DNA from: Clostridium sp. BJN0013
GTDB lineage: Bacteria; Bacillota; Clostridia; Clostridiales; Clostridiaceae
Direction: 5' to 3'
Assembly: GCF_040939125.1 (NCBI RefSeq)
Contig: NZ_CP162495.1
Location: 2,914,001 to 2,978,000 of the forward strand
DNA: 64,000 nucleotides
Position numbers and translations under genes: made by a program. Positions 1 through 9,155 of the stretch are shown here, piece by piece; the stretch's first letter is position 1, and each line of letters opens with the position of its first letter. The notes beneath the pieces were generated by a model. It was given only the letters and a program-made list of their open reading frames with translations. It made no database searches and was not told the DNA's origin.

Positions 1-558
1 CTGTATACTAAAATTTAGTATTTCATTCCCCCTTTGTACTACAAGATTTACATTAGTACCTTCTTCACCACGTATATATTTCCCTATTTCATTTATATTC
101 AAATCAATAATTGAACTTGAATCCACAGAAGTTATAATGTCTCCTTCTTTTAATCCTGCAATTTCTGCCGGAGAATTCTTGATTACAGAAACCACCTGAG
201 CTCCAGTAGAAACTTTATTCATTTCTATGCCTATTCCACACACTTTGTTATCTATCTGATTTAAAAAATCTTCCTCTTCCTCAGCTGAAAAATATTGGCT
301 ATAAGGATCACCCAATCCAGTCAATATTTCATCTATGCTAGATTTATTTAATACACTATCGGATACATCATTAATATAGTTATCTTTAATTATATTTCTA
401 ACCTCGTTCAAAGTCTGGGAATCTTGAGCATGTACACTAACCGTAAAACCAAATATAAAAAACATTAATGAAAATATTATAAAAATATTTTTCACATTAA
501 AATTTAGTTTTAATTTCTCAGCTGAACCTATACCCCCAAATTTAGATCTGATTTTCAT
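1..558 (-). CDS. CtpA-type S41 carboxy-terminal processing protease, N-terminal part
   Basis: The gene runs off the left edge, so only about 186 residues are visible. An N-terminal hydrophobic segment (about residues 22-44) is a signal anchor. It is followed by a short helical region and a PDZ domain from about residue 105, with GIGIEM, NSPAEIAGLKEGDII and the following substrate-binding loop. This order is that of CtpA/CtpB proteases, which cleave exported or spore-envelope proteins outside the membrane. The Ser-Lys catalytic domain lies outside the window and was not seen. The ATG at 558 is preceded by AGGAGG at good spacing. The family call is firm; the substrate is unknown. Confidence 0.85.
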   Translation of the reverse strand, partial: MKIRSKFGGIGSAEKLKLNFNVKNIFIIFSLMFFIFGFTVSVHAQDSQTLNEVRNIIKDNYINDVSDSVLNKSSIDEILTGLGDPYSQYFSAEEEEDFLNQIDNKVCGIGIEMNKVSTGAQVVSVIKNSPAEIAGLKEGDIITSVDSSSIIDLNINEIGKYIRGEEGTNVNLVVQRGNEILNFSIQ

Positions 559-700
559 ACATATTCCTCCTAATTTTAAATCAATTATACACTTTTTTGA
601 AAAATATATACCGTTTTTGAAAAATATCACATAAAAAGGATATACATTCAATATAAAGTTTAAAATATTGATCTGCACATCCTTTTTTAGTATTTCTAAA

Positions 701-846
701 TTAAGTGATTCTTAAATTCAGGTTAAATTTTCTATAAGGAAGCTTTTTCTTCATCTGAATCTTAGAAGAACTCATAAAGGAGCATATCAGTACTTATCCC
801 ACCCTAAAGAAGCTGAGGTATTAGCTAATTACCGCTTTGGAATAAA
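701..846 (+). repeat. Dispersed structured repeat, copy A (diverged)
   Basis: This copy begins TTAAGTGATTCTTAAATTCAGG and ends with GGAATAAA. It is one of the more diverged members of the family, with several mismatches in both stems. It fills most of the gap between the CtpA-type gene and the CWB2 gene (559-887); the remainder (559-700) is AT-rich and holds only the upstream region of the protease gene. Confidence 0.75.
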
Positions 847-887
847 TATCATATTAAAAACGTCTGTTATTTATCTGAAAATTTTAA

Positions 888-3023
888 TTATTTCTTCTCA
901 CTATTAGTCGCCTCTAAAAGCTTATTATAATCTATAGAATTGGTCTCTGTGACTTCAGGTAAACTTACTTTTACATTTTTATTCATATTATAGCTTTCAA
1001 TTGTAAAATTAAATCCTAATCCTAAAGTATTCTTTATATTGTCTGGTGTGATTTTTTCATTATTTTTACTTGCATTATTTATAACTGACACTAGTTTAGC
1101 AGTATCAATATTTAAATCTATAGTACCATTTTCTGCTATAATATATCCATCGCATATATTATAAGTTATATCTATCCCTTTATCTCCAATTATATTTACA
1201 TATTTTACAGCATCTATAAAAGTTTTTATATTATCTGCAGTTGTTTCCGGATGTAAGTACATAAGAGAAAAAGTCTCCTCCAACTGTTTTTTTTGCATAT
1301 CCTTATCCCCATCTTTGGAAAGATCTATAAATGTAATTAATAGTTGTTTTACAAAACTTATAAAATCTTTATCCTGTATGAAATTTTGTGCTGTATAGTC
1401 CAATATCGATTTAAAAGTAACATCTGTAAGTTTTAAATTATAAGTTTCAGCATACTTGGCCTCCCCTTGAGTATCCATTCTCATTAAACCCTTATAAGTT
1501 ATAAAATCAAATCCTGAATTCCATCCTTCTGAATATCTTTTTAAAAAGCTTTCAAACTGAGGTTGAAAATTGTTTTCAAAATCCACCATGTCTTTAAAAT
1601 CCAAACTGCTGTTATCTGTATTTTTTATTATTGCTAAAGGATCCATAATTATATATTGTTTTTCTTGAAATTCCTTTGGAAGGTAAGGTCGCAATACATC
1701 CGGTATTTTCACAACTTCCTTAATCCCTGTATTATTTTCATTGATATCTACGGCTAACCAGCCCGTAGTCTGTATATCCATACCCGCAACTTGTATTGTA
1801 ACATCTTTTTCAATGTTACTGAGAATTTTCTCCTTGCTACTATTAATCTTAGTGCTTAAACCTATTTTAGGATTATTTATAATTGAAATGGTATATTTAC
1901 CCTCTTCCTGATTTTCTTCAGGTAGTCCACCTCCTAACTCGGTATAAGCTGAAAGGTCACTATCCCTTCCTATGGAATTTATTTCTTGTTCATTTGTAGA
2001 AGTATTCACTATACCATTATCTATAATTTGATTTTTAGATATAGGCAATATGCTTTCCAGAGTAGAGTCACTTATAACCCCTTGTCCACCTAAAATATTT
2101 ATTTTGCTTATTAAATTCAGTTTATTTCTCAGATAATCTTGAATTCTACTATCATATTTATCCTTTATCAATATTATAGGAGATGAGGTCAAAGCTGCCA
2201 TTGCAGAACCTGACAACCCATCTGCTAAATCATCTTCATTCGCCAGATAAACTGTATCATAATTTACATCGTCTTGAAACTTTTCAAGTATATTTATACT
2301 CCTCTCGTATTCATCTTTTCCTAGAATTCTATCTACATTATTAAATTTACTCATGATATCATAACTTGTTAAGCTACTGTCTCCAACTAAATAAGCCTTG
2401 GATACGTATTTGCTAATATTTTCAATACTTTTTTCATAAGCATCGTCAATAATTTTAGGTACTAATATTAAAGGCATTCCCTTGGAGGCCGCAATGGAAC
2501 AAATCGTAATAGAATCCGAATAATTTTCCTCATTTACCATTACTATTCCATTTTCCATACCTACCATTTCAGCTATTTTAAAGGAAGTATCATATTTATC
2601 TTTTCCATCTATTCTTGTAATTTGAATTCCTTTATCTATAAATTCACGTTCTATGTCAGATGATATAAAATTTTCTCCTCCTATTAAGAATATCTTTTTT
2701 ACCTTCAATCTATAAAGTTCTCTATTTAAATTAATCCATTGCATGGGATTATCCAATTTATCTTTTGAGGTTAGTAAAATAGGTGCATTATATTTTTTAG
2801 CAAGAGGTGCTGCACATAGTGCATCTTGAAAATCTTGTCCACTAACTATCACTGCATAATCTGAACTTTCTTTCCATCCATTCTGGCAGATTAAAACAGA
2901 AGTATCATATCTGGTAAAACCACCTATACGTTCTGGTGTAATTGCAGCTTCAGCCTGGTTTAAAACTCCAAAGTTTAAACATAAAATAGCTAAAAGCAAA
3001 CACCCAACCTTCTTTATATTCAC
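888..3023 (-). CDS. Secreted cell-wall-binding protein with three CWB2 repeats
   Basis: 711 residues. A signal peptide (about 1-26, ending QAEA) is followed by three CWB2 (PF04122) repeats at roughly 30-125, 135-230 and 232-335, each opening with a RIxGxxxYxTS-like motif (RIGGFTRYDTS, RIDGKDKYDTS, RILGKDEYERS). In clostridia CWB2 repeats anchor proteins non-covalently to cell-wall polymers. The C-terminal 370 residues are not recognised; they contain long amphipathic segments and no catalytic motif I can name. Start is GTG with GGGGGA upstream. Likely a surface protein of the S-layer-associated class; its specific role is unknown. Confidence 0.85.
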   Translation of the reverse strand: MNIKKVGCLLLAILCLNFGVLNQAEAAITPERIGGFTRYDTSVLICQNGWKESSDYAVIVSGQDFQDALCAAPLAKKYNAPILLTSKDKLDNPMQWINLNRELYRLKVKKIFLIGGENFISSDIEREFIDKGIQITRIDGKDKYDTSFKIAEMVGMENGIVMVNEENYSDSITICSIAASKGMPLILVPKIIDDAYEKSIENISKYVSKAYLVGDSSLTSYDIMSKFNNVDRILGKDEYERSINILEKFQDDVNYDTVYLANEDDLADGLSGSAMAALTSSPIILIKDKYDSRIQDYLRNKLNLISKINILGGQGVISDSTLESILPISKNQIIDNGIVNTSTNEQEINSIGRDSDLSAYTELGGGLPEENQEEGKYTISIINNPKIGLSTKINSSKEKILSNIEKDVTIQVAGMDIQTTGWLAVDINENNTGIKEVVKIPDVLRPYLPKEFQEKQYIIMDPLAIIKNTDNSSLDFKDMVDFENNFQPQFESFLKRYSEGWNSGFDFITYKGLMRMDTQGEAKYAETYNLKLTDVTFKSILDYTAQNFIQDKDFISFVKQLLITFIDLSKDGDKDMQKKQLEETFSLMYLHPETTADNIKTFIDAVKYVNIIGDKGIDITYNICDGYIIAENGTIDLNIDTAKLVSVINNASKNNEKITPDNIKNTLGLGFNFTIESYNMNKNVKVSLPEVTETNSIDYNKLLEATNSEKK

Positions 3024-3065
3024 TGAGTATCCCCCTTTATTGTTTTAATAGAGCTTATAGTGTCT

Positions 3066-3509
3066 CTAAACAATATCTTTTTCCATTATTTCTTTTAAAA
3101 CCCTTAGTCCTTTTGAAATTATATCTATTTCTTCATCACTGGCAGATTTCAATATCTGTACACAATAGGATAATCCTTTATTATTTAAATCATCCAGTAA
3201 TCTACGTCCTTCTTCTGTTAAATATATTAATATTTTTCTCCTATCATTTCCATCTCTTTTTCTATGTACAAAACCCTTTTGGGATAGTTTATCTATAATT
3301 ACAGAGGCTGTACTATTAGGTAATCCTGACTTTTCAGTTATTTCCTTTAAAGTCTTCGGTACATCCTTTTCAACCTCATTTAATATAATAAGAGATGATA
3401 TTCCTAAATTTGAAATATTTTCCTTGTTTATACAAAATAATTTCTTTTTCATAAGTTTTACTATAACTGTAAAATCCGTTATAATTTTATACTCTTTCTC
3501 TCTACCCAT
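3066..3509 (-). CDS. MarR-family transcriptional regulator
   Basis: 147 residues with the MarR winged-helix layout: helices around 35-60, a recognition region LKEITEKSGLPNSTASVIIDKLSQKGFV (about 55-82, quoted in pieces: SGLPNSTASVIIDKL, QKGFV) and the wing RKRDGNDRRKILIYLTEEG split around residue 85-100, where the D/N-DRR motif is typical. MarR proteins bind as dimers to palindromic operators and respond to small phenolic or oxidative ligands. The gene stands alone between the CWB2 gene and a hydrolase gene, so no target is evident. ATG at 3509 has AAAGGAA at good spacing. Confidence 0.85.
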   Translation of the reverse strand: MGREKEYKIITDFTVIVKLMKKKLFCINKENISNLGISSLIILNEVEKDVPKTLKEITEKSGLPNSTASVIIDKLSQKGFVHRKRDGNDRRKILIYLTEEGRRLLDDLNNKGLSYCVQILKSASDEEIDIISKGLRVLKEIMEKDIV

Positions 3510-3742
3510 AAGCAGTTCCTTTCAAAGCAAAATTATATATGAAATATTAAAATCTTATTAATTAAAATTTAATAATCAATAGTTAAGTTCTTTCTATAGT
3601 ACAATAATTATACCATTATTGGCTATTTTCTTCCACATATTTAACAATAAAATTTAAAATTTTGTTTACAATTATTTACTTATAATAAACAACAAGTCCA
3701 GAAATCTTCTACTTGACTTGTTGTTCATTTAAATACAAATTA

Positions 3743-4393
3743 CTAAATAATTATGCTGTCTACTATTTCTATACCATTCATTTGCATATTGTATAGGGAT
3801 ATAATCTTCATTAAATCTCCGTCATGACTCTCTAAATCATAGGTCTCCACAGAGTCTGCAGGTACTATTATTCTTCTATCCATATTCTTCTGATTAAAAT
3901 AAGTCTTTAGTGTAACTGCAAAATTTATTACACAAATATCCACTTCACAGCCTACTACTATATAATTTTCAATAGTATTTTCATTTTCACTCAACCAATT
4001 TTTAAATAGAGGTGCGTGAAAACCATTAGTGCTATTTTTAGGTATCATAACTATATTATTATGATCTATCAAATTTTCCTTTAGCTCTGGTATAAGTTCA
4101 CATTCTTTAGTTCCCCTTTTGCAGTGAATTCCATGAGTTTTATATTCTATGGAATCCTCTTCATGTTCATCTAAAAAAAATATCTTTTTATACCCCAAGG
4201 TACTATTATTTAAATCTGCTATATTTTTTATTATACCTTTAATTCTAGGTGAAGCTAAAACTCCTTCATGTACAAAGCCATTAACCATGTCTACCACCAC
4301 TAATGCAGTATTTTCTTTTTTTAAATCTCCTAAATTTAAATTTCCTCCTTTAACTTCCTTTTCCATTTCTAATATTTTTTTAACATCTAACAT
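3743..4393 (-). CDS. Isochorismatase/nicotinamidase-family cysteine hydrolase
   Basis: 216 residues of the cysteine-hydrolase fold. The catalytic triad can be placed: Asp35 in VVVDMVNGF, Lys119 in IPKNSTNGF and Cys154 in VGCEVDICVINF. A segment with DEHEEDSIEY and HGIHCKRGTKECELIPEL resembles the metal site and following loop of nicotinamidases (PncA), which convert nicotinamide to nicotinate in NAD salvage. I therefore favour nicotinamidase over isochorismatase, but the substrate cannot be fixed from sequence alone. Monocistronic; ATG at 4393 with GAGG 12 nt upstream. Confidence 0.8.
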   Translation of the reverse strand: MLDVKKILEMEKEVKGGNLNLGDLKKENTALVVVDMVNGFVHEGVLASPRIKGIIKNIADLNNSTLGYKKIFFLDEHEEDSIEYKTHGIHCKRGTKECELIPELKENLIDHNNIVMIPKNSTNGFHAPLFKNWLSENENTIENYIVVGCEVDICVINFAVTLKTYFNQKNMDRRIIVPADSVETYDLESHDGDLMKIISLYNMQMNGIEIVDSIII

Positions 4394-4443
4394 ATTTTCT
4401 TTTTTCCTCCATTCAATCTTTCATAATCTATTTTTATTATATA

Positions 4444-4659
4444 TCAGTTCATAATCACTTTTTCCCAGGCATTTATATATTCCTTTATACTGTTTGTAAC
4501 CATTTCACTTTTACTACATGCTGAAGTATTAGGTATAAATAACATTATAAGTATTAGCCATAAAAATATTTTTAGTATCTTCAACTGCTGTATTTTGTTC
4601 ATTAGCCATACTAATTGCATCTTATATTGATTCCACAGCAGCTTTTGGAAATTCACCAT
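4444..4659 (-). pseudogene. Probable decayed gene fragment of unknown function
   Basis: A 71-codon frame with one hydrophobic stretch is open here, but the protein-like composition switches frames: the shifted frame reads EFPKAAVESI, then (after a TAA) DAISMANEQNTAVEDTKN, and the listed frame continues with SEMVTNSIKEYINAWEKV. Together these look like one helical protein broken by a stop and a frameshift. I do not recognise the family. It could also be chance coding in AT-rich DNA. Confidence 0.3.
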
Positions 4660-4689
4660 AAATTAAAATTAATTCATAATCTTAATATT

Positions 4690-4717
4690 AAAAGGCTGTA
4701 AAAATTTACAGCCTTTT
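4690..4717 (-). terminator. Intrinsic terminator after threonine aldolase gene
   Basis: AAAAGGCTGTAAA and TTTACAGCCTTTT form a near-perfect hairpin with a 2-nt loop immediately after the aldolase stop codon; T tracts on both sides would let it work in either direction. Confidence 0.8.
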
Positions 4718-4721
4718 AATA

Positions 4722-5750
4722 TTATAGAATTATTTCTTTTAAAGTTTTTACCACATAAGGTATATCTTCTTTACTAACCCAGTAATTAGTTACAAATCTC
4801 ATTTTTCCATTTTCTTCAGGATTTATTTTAATTCCTTTTTTATAAAATTCCTCTACTAATTTATTACTATCATATCCTGTTTCAGACATATCAAAAAAAA
4901 CCATATTTATATGTATATCTTCTACATTAACTTTAATACCTGGTATTTTTGAAAGTTCTTTTCCTAAAAATAATGCATTTTCATAGTCTTCCCTTAATCT
5001 CCCAGACATATGCTTTAATGCTACAATACCAGCAGCTGCTAAGAATCCTGCTTGTCTCATTCCTCCCCCCATAAGTTTTCTTCCTTTTCTAGCTCTTTGA
5101 ATGAAATATTCTGATCCTGCCAGTATGGAACCTACTGGAGCACATAATCCTTTAGATAAACAGAACATAACAGAATCACAATATTTAGTTATATCTTTTA
5201 CGTCTACTTCTAAATAAGCTGCTGCATTAAATATTCTTGCACCATCAAGGTGTACTGGTAAATTATATTTTTTTGCTTCATTAAAAATTTCACTCATATT
5301 TTTTAATGAAAGTACTCTCCCATTAGAATAGGCATTTTCCATACATATAAGGCTTGTCTCTGGATAATGTATATCTTCTTTACATCTTATTGTAGACCTC
5401 ACTTCATCAGGATCCATTTCGCCGCCTTTAGTCTTTAATGTTCTAAGCTGTACTCCTGCTATAATAGCTGGAGCCCCTACTTCGTGAACTACAATATGGC
5501 TGTCCTCTCCAAGTATTACTTCTGTTCCTCTTTTACAATGAGTGAATAATGCCAGTTGATTTCCAAAGGTGCCACTTGGTACAAATAGTGCCGCCTCTTT
5601 CCCCATAAGTTTTGCTGCATATTTTTCCAATTTCACTACAGTGGGATCATCTCCATATACGTCATCTCCTACTTCTGCCTTGTACATGGCATCTCTCATG
5701 GCTTGAGTAGGTTCTGTTGCTGTATCACTCCTCAGTTCTATGAACCACAT
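4722..5750 (-). CDS. ltaE: Low-specificity L-threonine aldolase
   Basis: PLP-dependent fold-type I aldolase that cleaves L-threonine or L-allo-threonine to glycine and acetaldehyde. Family landmarks are the start ELRSDTATEPTQAMRDAM, GDDVYGDDPTV, the loop VPSGTFGNQLAL, and the PLP lysine in FCLSKGLCAPVGS. The frame is open further upstream, but I place the start at 5750 because GGAGG lies 7 nt before that ATG and the family begins just there, giving about 342 residues, the usual length. It is a single gene between two terminators. Confidence 0.9.
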   Translation of the reverse strand: MWFIELRSDTATEPTQAMRDAMYKAEVGDDVYGDDPTVVKLEKYAAKLMGKEAALFVPSGTFGNQLALFTHCKRGTEVILGEDSHIVVHEVGAPAIIAGVQLRTLKTKGGEMDPDEVRSTIRCKEDIHYPETSLICMENAYSNGRVLSLKNMSEIFNEAKKYNLPVHLDGARIFNAAAYLEVDVKDITKYCDSVMFCLSKGLCAPVGSILAGSEYFIQRARKGRKLMGGGMRQAGFLAAAGIVALKHMSGRLREDYENALFLGKELSKIPGIKVNVEDIHINMVFFDMSETGYDSNKLVEEFYKKGIKINPEENGKMRFVTNYWVSKEDIPYVVKTLKEIIL

Positions 5751-5896
5751 AAACATACCTCCATATTTAATCATGTATTTATTACAGTTATAAAATAAAT
5801 TATTTAAATATAATGATACACCATAAACCATCATATCATAAATTCTCTGTTAATATATTACTGGTTTAGGTTGAAATCATACAAAAATCACTGGAT

Positions 5897-5940
5897 AAAT
5901 TAAACTTCCATGCAGAAAAACTGCCCCGGAAGTTTAATTT
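5897..5940 (-). terminator. Intrinsic terminator of the pro operon
   Basis: AAATTAAACTTCC and GGAAGTTTAATTT form a 13-bp stem with an 18-nt loop between proA and the threonine aldolase gene; T-rich on both sides. Confidence 0.8.
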
Positions 5941-5958
5941 TTATAAATATTATAATTT

Positions 5959-7215
5959 TTATTCTCTTATCTGTCCTTCGCCATATACTATATATTTTAT
6001 AGTAGTTAATTCATTTAATCCCATAGGTCCTCTAGCATGAAGTTTTTGGGTGCTTATTCCTATTTCTGCACCAAAACCAAATTCCTCACCATCTGTAAAC
6101 CTGGTCGATGCATTTACATACACTACAGCTGCATCCACCTCCTTTAGGAATCTTTGGGATAAAGTATAATTATTAGTTATTATAGCTTCTGAATGTTTTG
6201 TACCGTATTTATAAATATGGTCTAGAGCTTCGTCTATAGAGCTAACTACCTTTACAGCTAAAATTAAATCTAAAAATTCCTGTGCATAATCTTCTGCGGT
6301 AGCCAGACGAATATCCGGAATAAGTTTTTTAGTTTTTAAACATCCTCTTATTTCTACACCCATCTTGTTCAAAGTTTTAGCTACATGAGGTATAAACTCT
6401 GATGCCACAGCTTCATGTACAAGCAATGTTTCCATGGCATTACAAACTCCAGGCCTCTGTGTCTTTGCATTTATCACTATATTTTCTGCCATAGTTAAGT
6501 CTGCACTACTATCTACATAAACATGACAATTTCCTATTCCTGTTTCAATTACAGGCACAGTGGAGTTCTCTACAACAGACTTTATAAGCCCACTTCCTCC
6601 TCTTGGTATTAAAACATCTACATATTTATTTAACTTCATCAATATTTCTATCGCTTTTCTTTCAGTTATATTAATAAACTCTATAGTTCCAGCAGGAAGT
6701 CCTGCTTCAATGGCAGCCTTGTTTATTGTATTATATATGGCTAAATTAGAATTAATAGCTTCTTTTCCTCCCTTTAATATAACTGAATTGCCACTTTTAA
6801 GACACAATGCCGCTGCATCTACTGTAACATTTGGTCTGGCCTCATAAATTATACCTATGGTTCCCAGAGGCACTCTTACTTTTCCAATGTTTAGTCCATT
6901 AGATTTTTTCCACATCCTTGTAACTTCTCCTATAGGATCAGGAAGAGAAGCAACTTTCATGAGCCCTGCAGCCATAGACTTTATTCTATCTTCATTTAGA
7001 GTAAGCCTATCTATAAAAGCATCGGTTTTTCCACTGTTTTTAGCATTTTCTAGGTCCAACATATTAGCCTTTAAAATATTATCTTTATTCTTATTAAGTT
7101 CTTCTGCCATTTTTATAAGAGCTGCATTTTTTATATCTGTACTCATATTGGATAGTGTTCTTGCTGCCCTGTTGGCATTTTTAGCTTTTTCTAAAATACA
7201 ATCATATATATCCAT
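5959..7215 (-). CDS. proA: Gamma-glutamyl phosphate reductase
   Basis: 418 residues, normal length. It reduces gamma-glutamyl phosphate with NADPH to glutamate semialdehyde, the second step of proline synthesis. The aldehyde-dehydrogenase-like catalytic region QRPGVCNAMETLLVH carries the active-site cysteine, and PRGGSGLI and EEFGFGAEIGIS are family landmarks. It is the last gene of a proC-proB-proA operon. The start ATG is directly preceded by an in-frame TAG, so the start is certain, yet the nearest Shine-Dalgarno lies 43 nt upstream behind a hairpin (separate entry). Confidence 0.95.
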   Translation of the reverse strand: MDIYDCILEKAKNANRAARTLSNMSTDIKNAALIKMAEELNKNKDNILKANMLDLENAKNSGKTDAFIDRLTLNEDRIKSMAAGLMKVASLPDPIGEVTRMWKKSNGLNIGKVRVPLGTIGIIYEARPNVTVDAAALCLKSGNSVILKGGKEAINSNLAIYNTINKAAIEAGLPAGTIEFINITERKAIEILMKLNKYVDVLIPRGGSGLIKSVVENSTVPVIETGIGNCHVYVDSSADLTMAENIVINAKTQRPGVCNAMETLLVHEAVASEFIPHVAKTLNKMGVEIRGCLKTKKLIPDIRLATAEDYAQEFLDLILAVKVVSSIDEALDHIYKYGTKHSEAIITNNYTLSQRFLKEVDAAVVYVNASTRFTDGEEFGFGAEIGISTQKLHARGPMGLNELTTIKYIVYGEGQIRE

Positions 7216-7260
7216 CTATTTTTTAATAGAAACAATACCAAGTTTCTATTAAACCTCCTT
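7213..7260 (-). promoter_or_regulatory. Shine-Dalgarno separated from proA start by a perfect hairpin
   Basis: Reading the minus strand: AAGGAGG, then TTTAATAGAAAC, the loop TTGGTATT, the exact complement GTTTCTATTAAA, then AAATAG and the proA ATG. The 12-bp stem would remove 32 nt and leave a normal 6-nt spacing. Without the hairpin no usable SD exists. A folded spacer of this kind is known from phage T4 gene 38; here it could tune ProA relative to ProB. Confidence 0.65.
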
Positions 7261-7288
7261 TCCTTTTCTATACATCACATCATAGTTA

Positions 7289-8107
7289 TTATTTACTCGC
7301 AGCAAATAAAGTTCCCACCTTTTTACAAGATATTATATCTTTTATAATATTATCCTTAGATCCATTTGCTATAACCATGGATACACCTGAAGATACAGCT
7401 ATCTTAGCAGCTTTAATTTTTGTACACATACCACCAGTACCTAGTTCTCCCATGGAATCACTACCACAACTTTCAATATCCTCTGTAATAGTATCCACAT
7501 AACTTATCATCTCAGCATTTTTGTCCATTCTAGGATCAGAACTATAAAGTCCATCAATATCTGAAAGTAATATAAGTAAATCTGCTCCTATAGTTTTTGC
7601 AATTAAAGCAGATAATGTATCGTTGTCTCCAAATTTTATTTCTTCTACCGCCACTGCATCGTTTTCATTTATTATAGGTATTACTCCCCTTCTTAAAAGC
7701 TCATTAAAAGTATTCTGGGCGTGAATACATTTATCCCTGTCATCTAAATCATTTTTAGTAAGCAGGAGCTGGGCAATTATTTTTCCATATACCGCAAATT
7801 CCTTTTCATATATCCTAAGAAGTATTCCCTGACCAATAGCTGCAGCAGCTTGTTTCTCACAGATATTTTTAGGTTTCCTTTCAAGACCCATTTTTAAAAC
7901 CCCCACTCCAATAGCCCCGGAAGTTACTAAAACCATACTTCTGCCCTGATCCTGTAAACGACACATTTCCTTTACAATCTCTCTTATTCTGTGAAAATTT
8001 ACAACCCCATCTTCATCCATAAGTGTAGATGTACCCACTTTTATTACAATTTTTTTTGCATTTAATAAATACTTTTCTCTTCTATCAGCCTTTTCTTTTA
8101 TATTCAT
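7289..8107 (-). CDS. proB: Glutamate 5-kinase (short form without PUA domain)
   Basis: 272 residues: the amino-acid-kinase domain alone, lacking the C-terminal PUA domain found in the E. coli enzyme, as in many clostridia. It phosphorylates glutamate to gamma-glutamyl phosphate, the committed and proline-inhibited step. Motifs: KVGTSTLMD, VTSGAIGVG, NENDAVAVEEIKFGDND and LSDIDGLYSSDPR. It lies between proC and proA in the same orientation with short gaps. ATG 8107 has AGGAG at good spacing. Confidence 0.95.
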   Translation of the reverse strand: MNIKEKADRREKYLLNAKKIVIKVGTSTLMDEDGVVNFHRIREIVKEMCRLQDQGRSMVLVTSGAIGVGVLKMGLERKPKNICEKQAAAAIGQGILLRIYEKEFAVYGKIIAQLLLTKNDLDDRDKCIHAQNTFNELLRRGVIPIINENDAVAVEEIKFGDNDTLSALIAKTIGADLLILLSDIDGLYSSDPRMDKNAEMISYVDTITEDIESCGSDSMGELGTGGMCTKIKAAKIAVSSGVSMVIANGSKDNIIKDIISCKKVGTLFAASK

Positions 8108-8186
8108 TTTAAAGCTCCTATAAATATTATACTATATATTTGATTTCTATTATTTTTATTATACCTTTATATATAATTTTTTAGAA

Positions 8187-9038
8187 TTAATTATTATTTT
8201 CTTCTTCCTTTGCTACCTCTTCCATGCGTACTTTTCCTGCTTCAATGGCCTTCATAATAGTTCCTCTAAAAGCACCCTGCTCCAACGCCCTCACCCCAGC
8301 AATGGTTGATCCTCCTGGAGAGCAAACCTTGTCTTTTAATCTACCTGGATGTTCATCTGTATTTAAAACCATTTTAGCCCCTCCCATAACAGTCTGGGCT
8401 GCTAAAGTCTGAGCCATTTCACGTGGAAGTCCCAATTCTACTCCCCCATCTGCCATGGCTTCAATCATCATATATACATAAGCAGGTCCACATCCACTTA
8501 TAGCTGTTATTGAATCAATATGCTTCTCTTCTACTAAATAACTTACTCCCAAAGCTTCAAACATACCATGTACTAATTTGGCATGTTCTTTAGAAGCACT
8601 TCTTCCTGGTGCCACTCCCGAAGCACCTATGTTAACCAACATAGGAGTATTGGGTATAACCCTAACCACTGGTATTTCAGGTAAATACTTTTCTATAAAT
8701 GAAGTATTTATACCTCCTATAATTGAAATTATCATATGTTTTTCTCTATTCCAGTTACAGTCCTTTATATATTCTAGAACCTCTTTTAAAACCTGTGGCT
8801 TAATACTTAAAACCACAATATCACAATTATCAACTATATAGCTGTAAGCCTTATTCTTATCACTGCTTAAATGAGTTATTTTAAAATTTTCTTTTAAATA
8901 TTGAAGCCTAGAATCTAAAATATCCATAACATATATATCATCTGCTTGAAATAATTCAGCTGCCAGAAACCCTCTAAGTATAGCTTCACCCATTTGCCCC
9001 GTTCCAATAAATCCAATTTTCTTACCTAACTTACTCAT
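8187..9038 (-). CDS. proC: Pyrroline-5-carboxylate reductase
   Basis: 283 residues. N-terminal Rossmann motif GFIGTGQMGEAILRGF binds NAD(P)H; the C-terminal signature around CSPGGSTIAGVRALEQGAFRG identifies ProC, which reduces pyrroline-5-carboxylate to proline. First gene of proCBA; AGGAGG precedes the ATG by 7 nt. No attenuator or T-box was seen in the 9039-9155 leader. Confidence 0.95.
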   Translation of the reverse strand: MSKLGKKIGFIGTGQMGEAILRGFLAAELFQADDIYVMDILDSRLQYLKENFKITHLSSDKNKAYSYIVDNCDIVVLSIKPQVLKEVLEYIKDCNWNREKHMIISIIGGINTSFIEKYLPEIPVVRVIPNTPMLVNIGASGVAPGRSASKEHAKLVHGMFEALGVSYLVEEKHIDSITAISGCGPAYVYMMIEAMADGGVELGLPREMAQTLAAQTVMGGAKMVLNTDEHPGRLKDKVCSPGGSTIAGVRALEQGAFRGTIMKAIEAGKVRMEEVAKEEENNN

Positions 9039-9155
9039 ATTTATCCTCCTAAATATTATGAATTTTTCACTAAAATATATATTATATAGTTGCAGCCTAT
9101 AAGTATAAAGTATATATTATTTGAATAATTAATAAAAGACCTTTATTTTAATATA

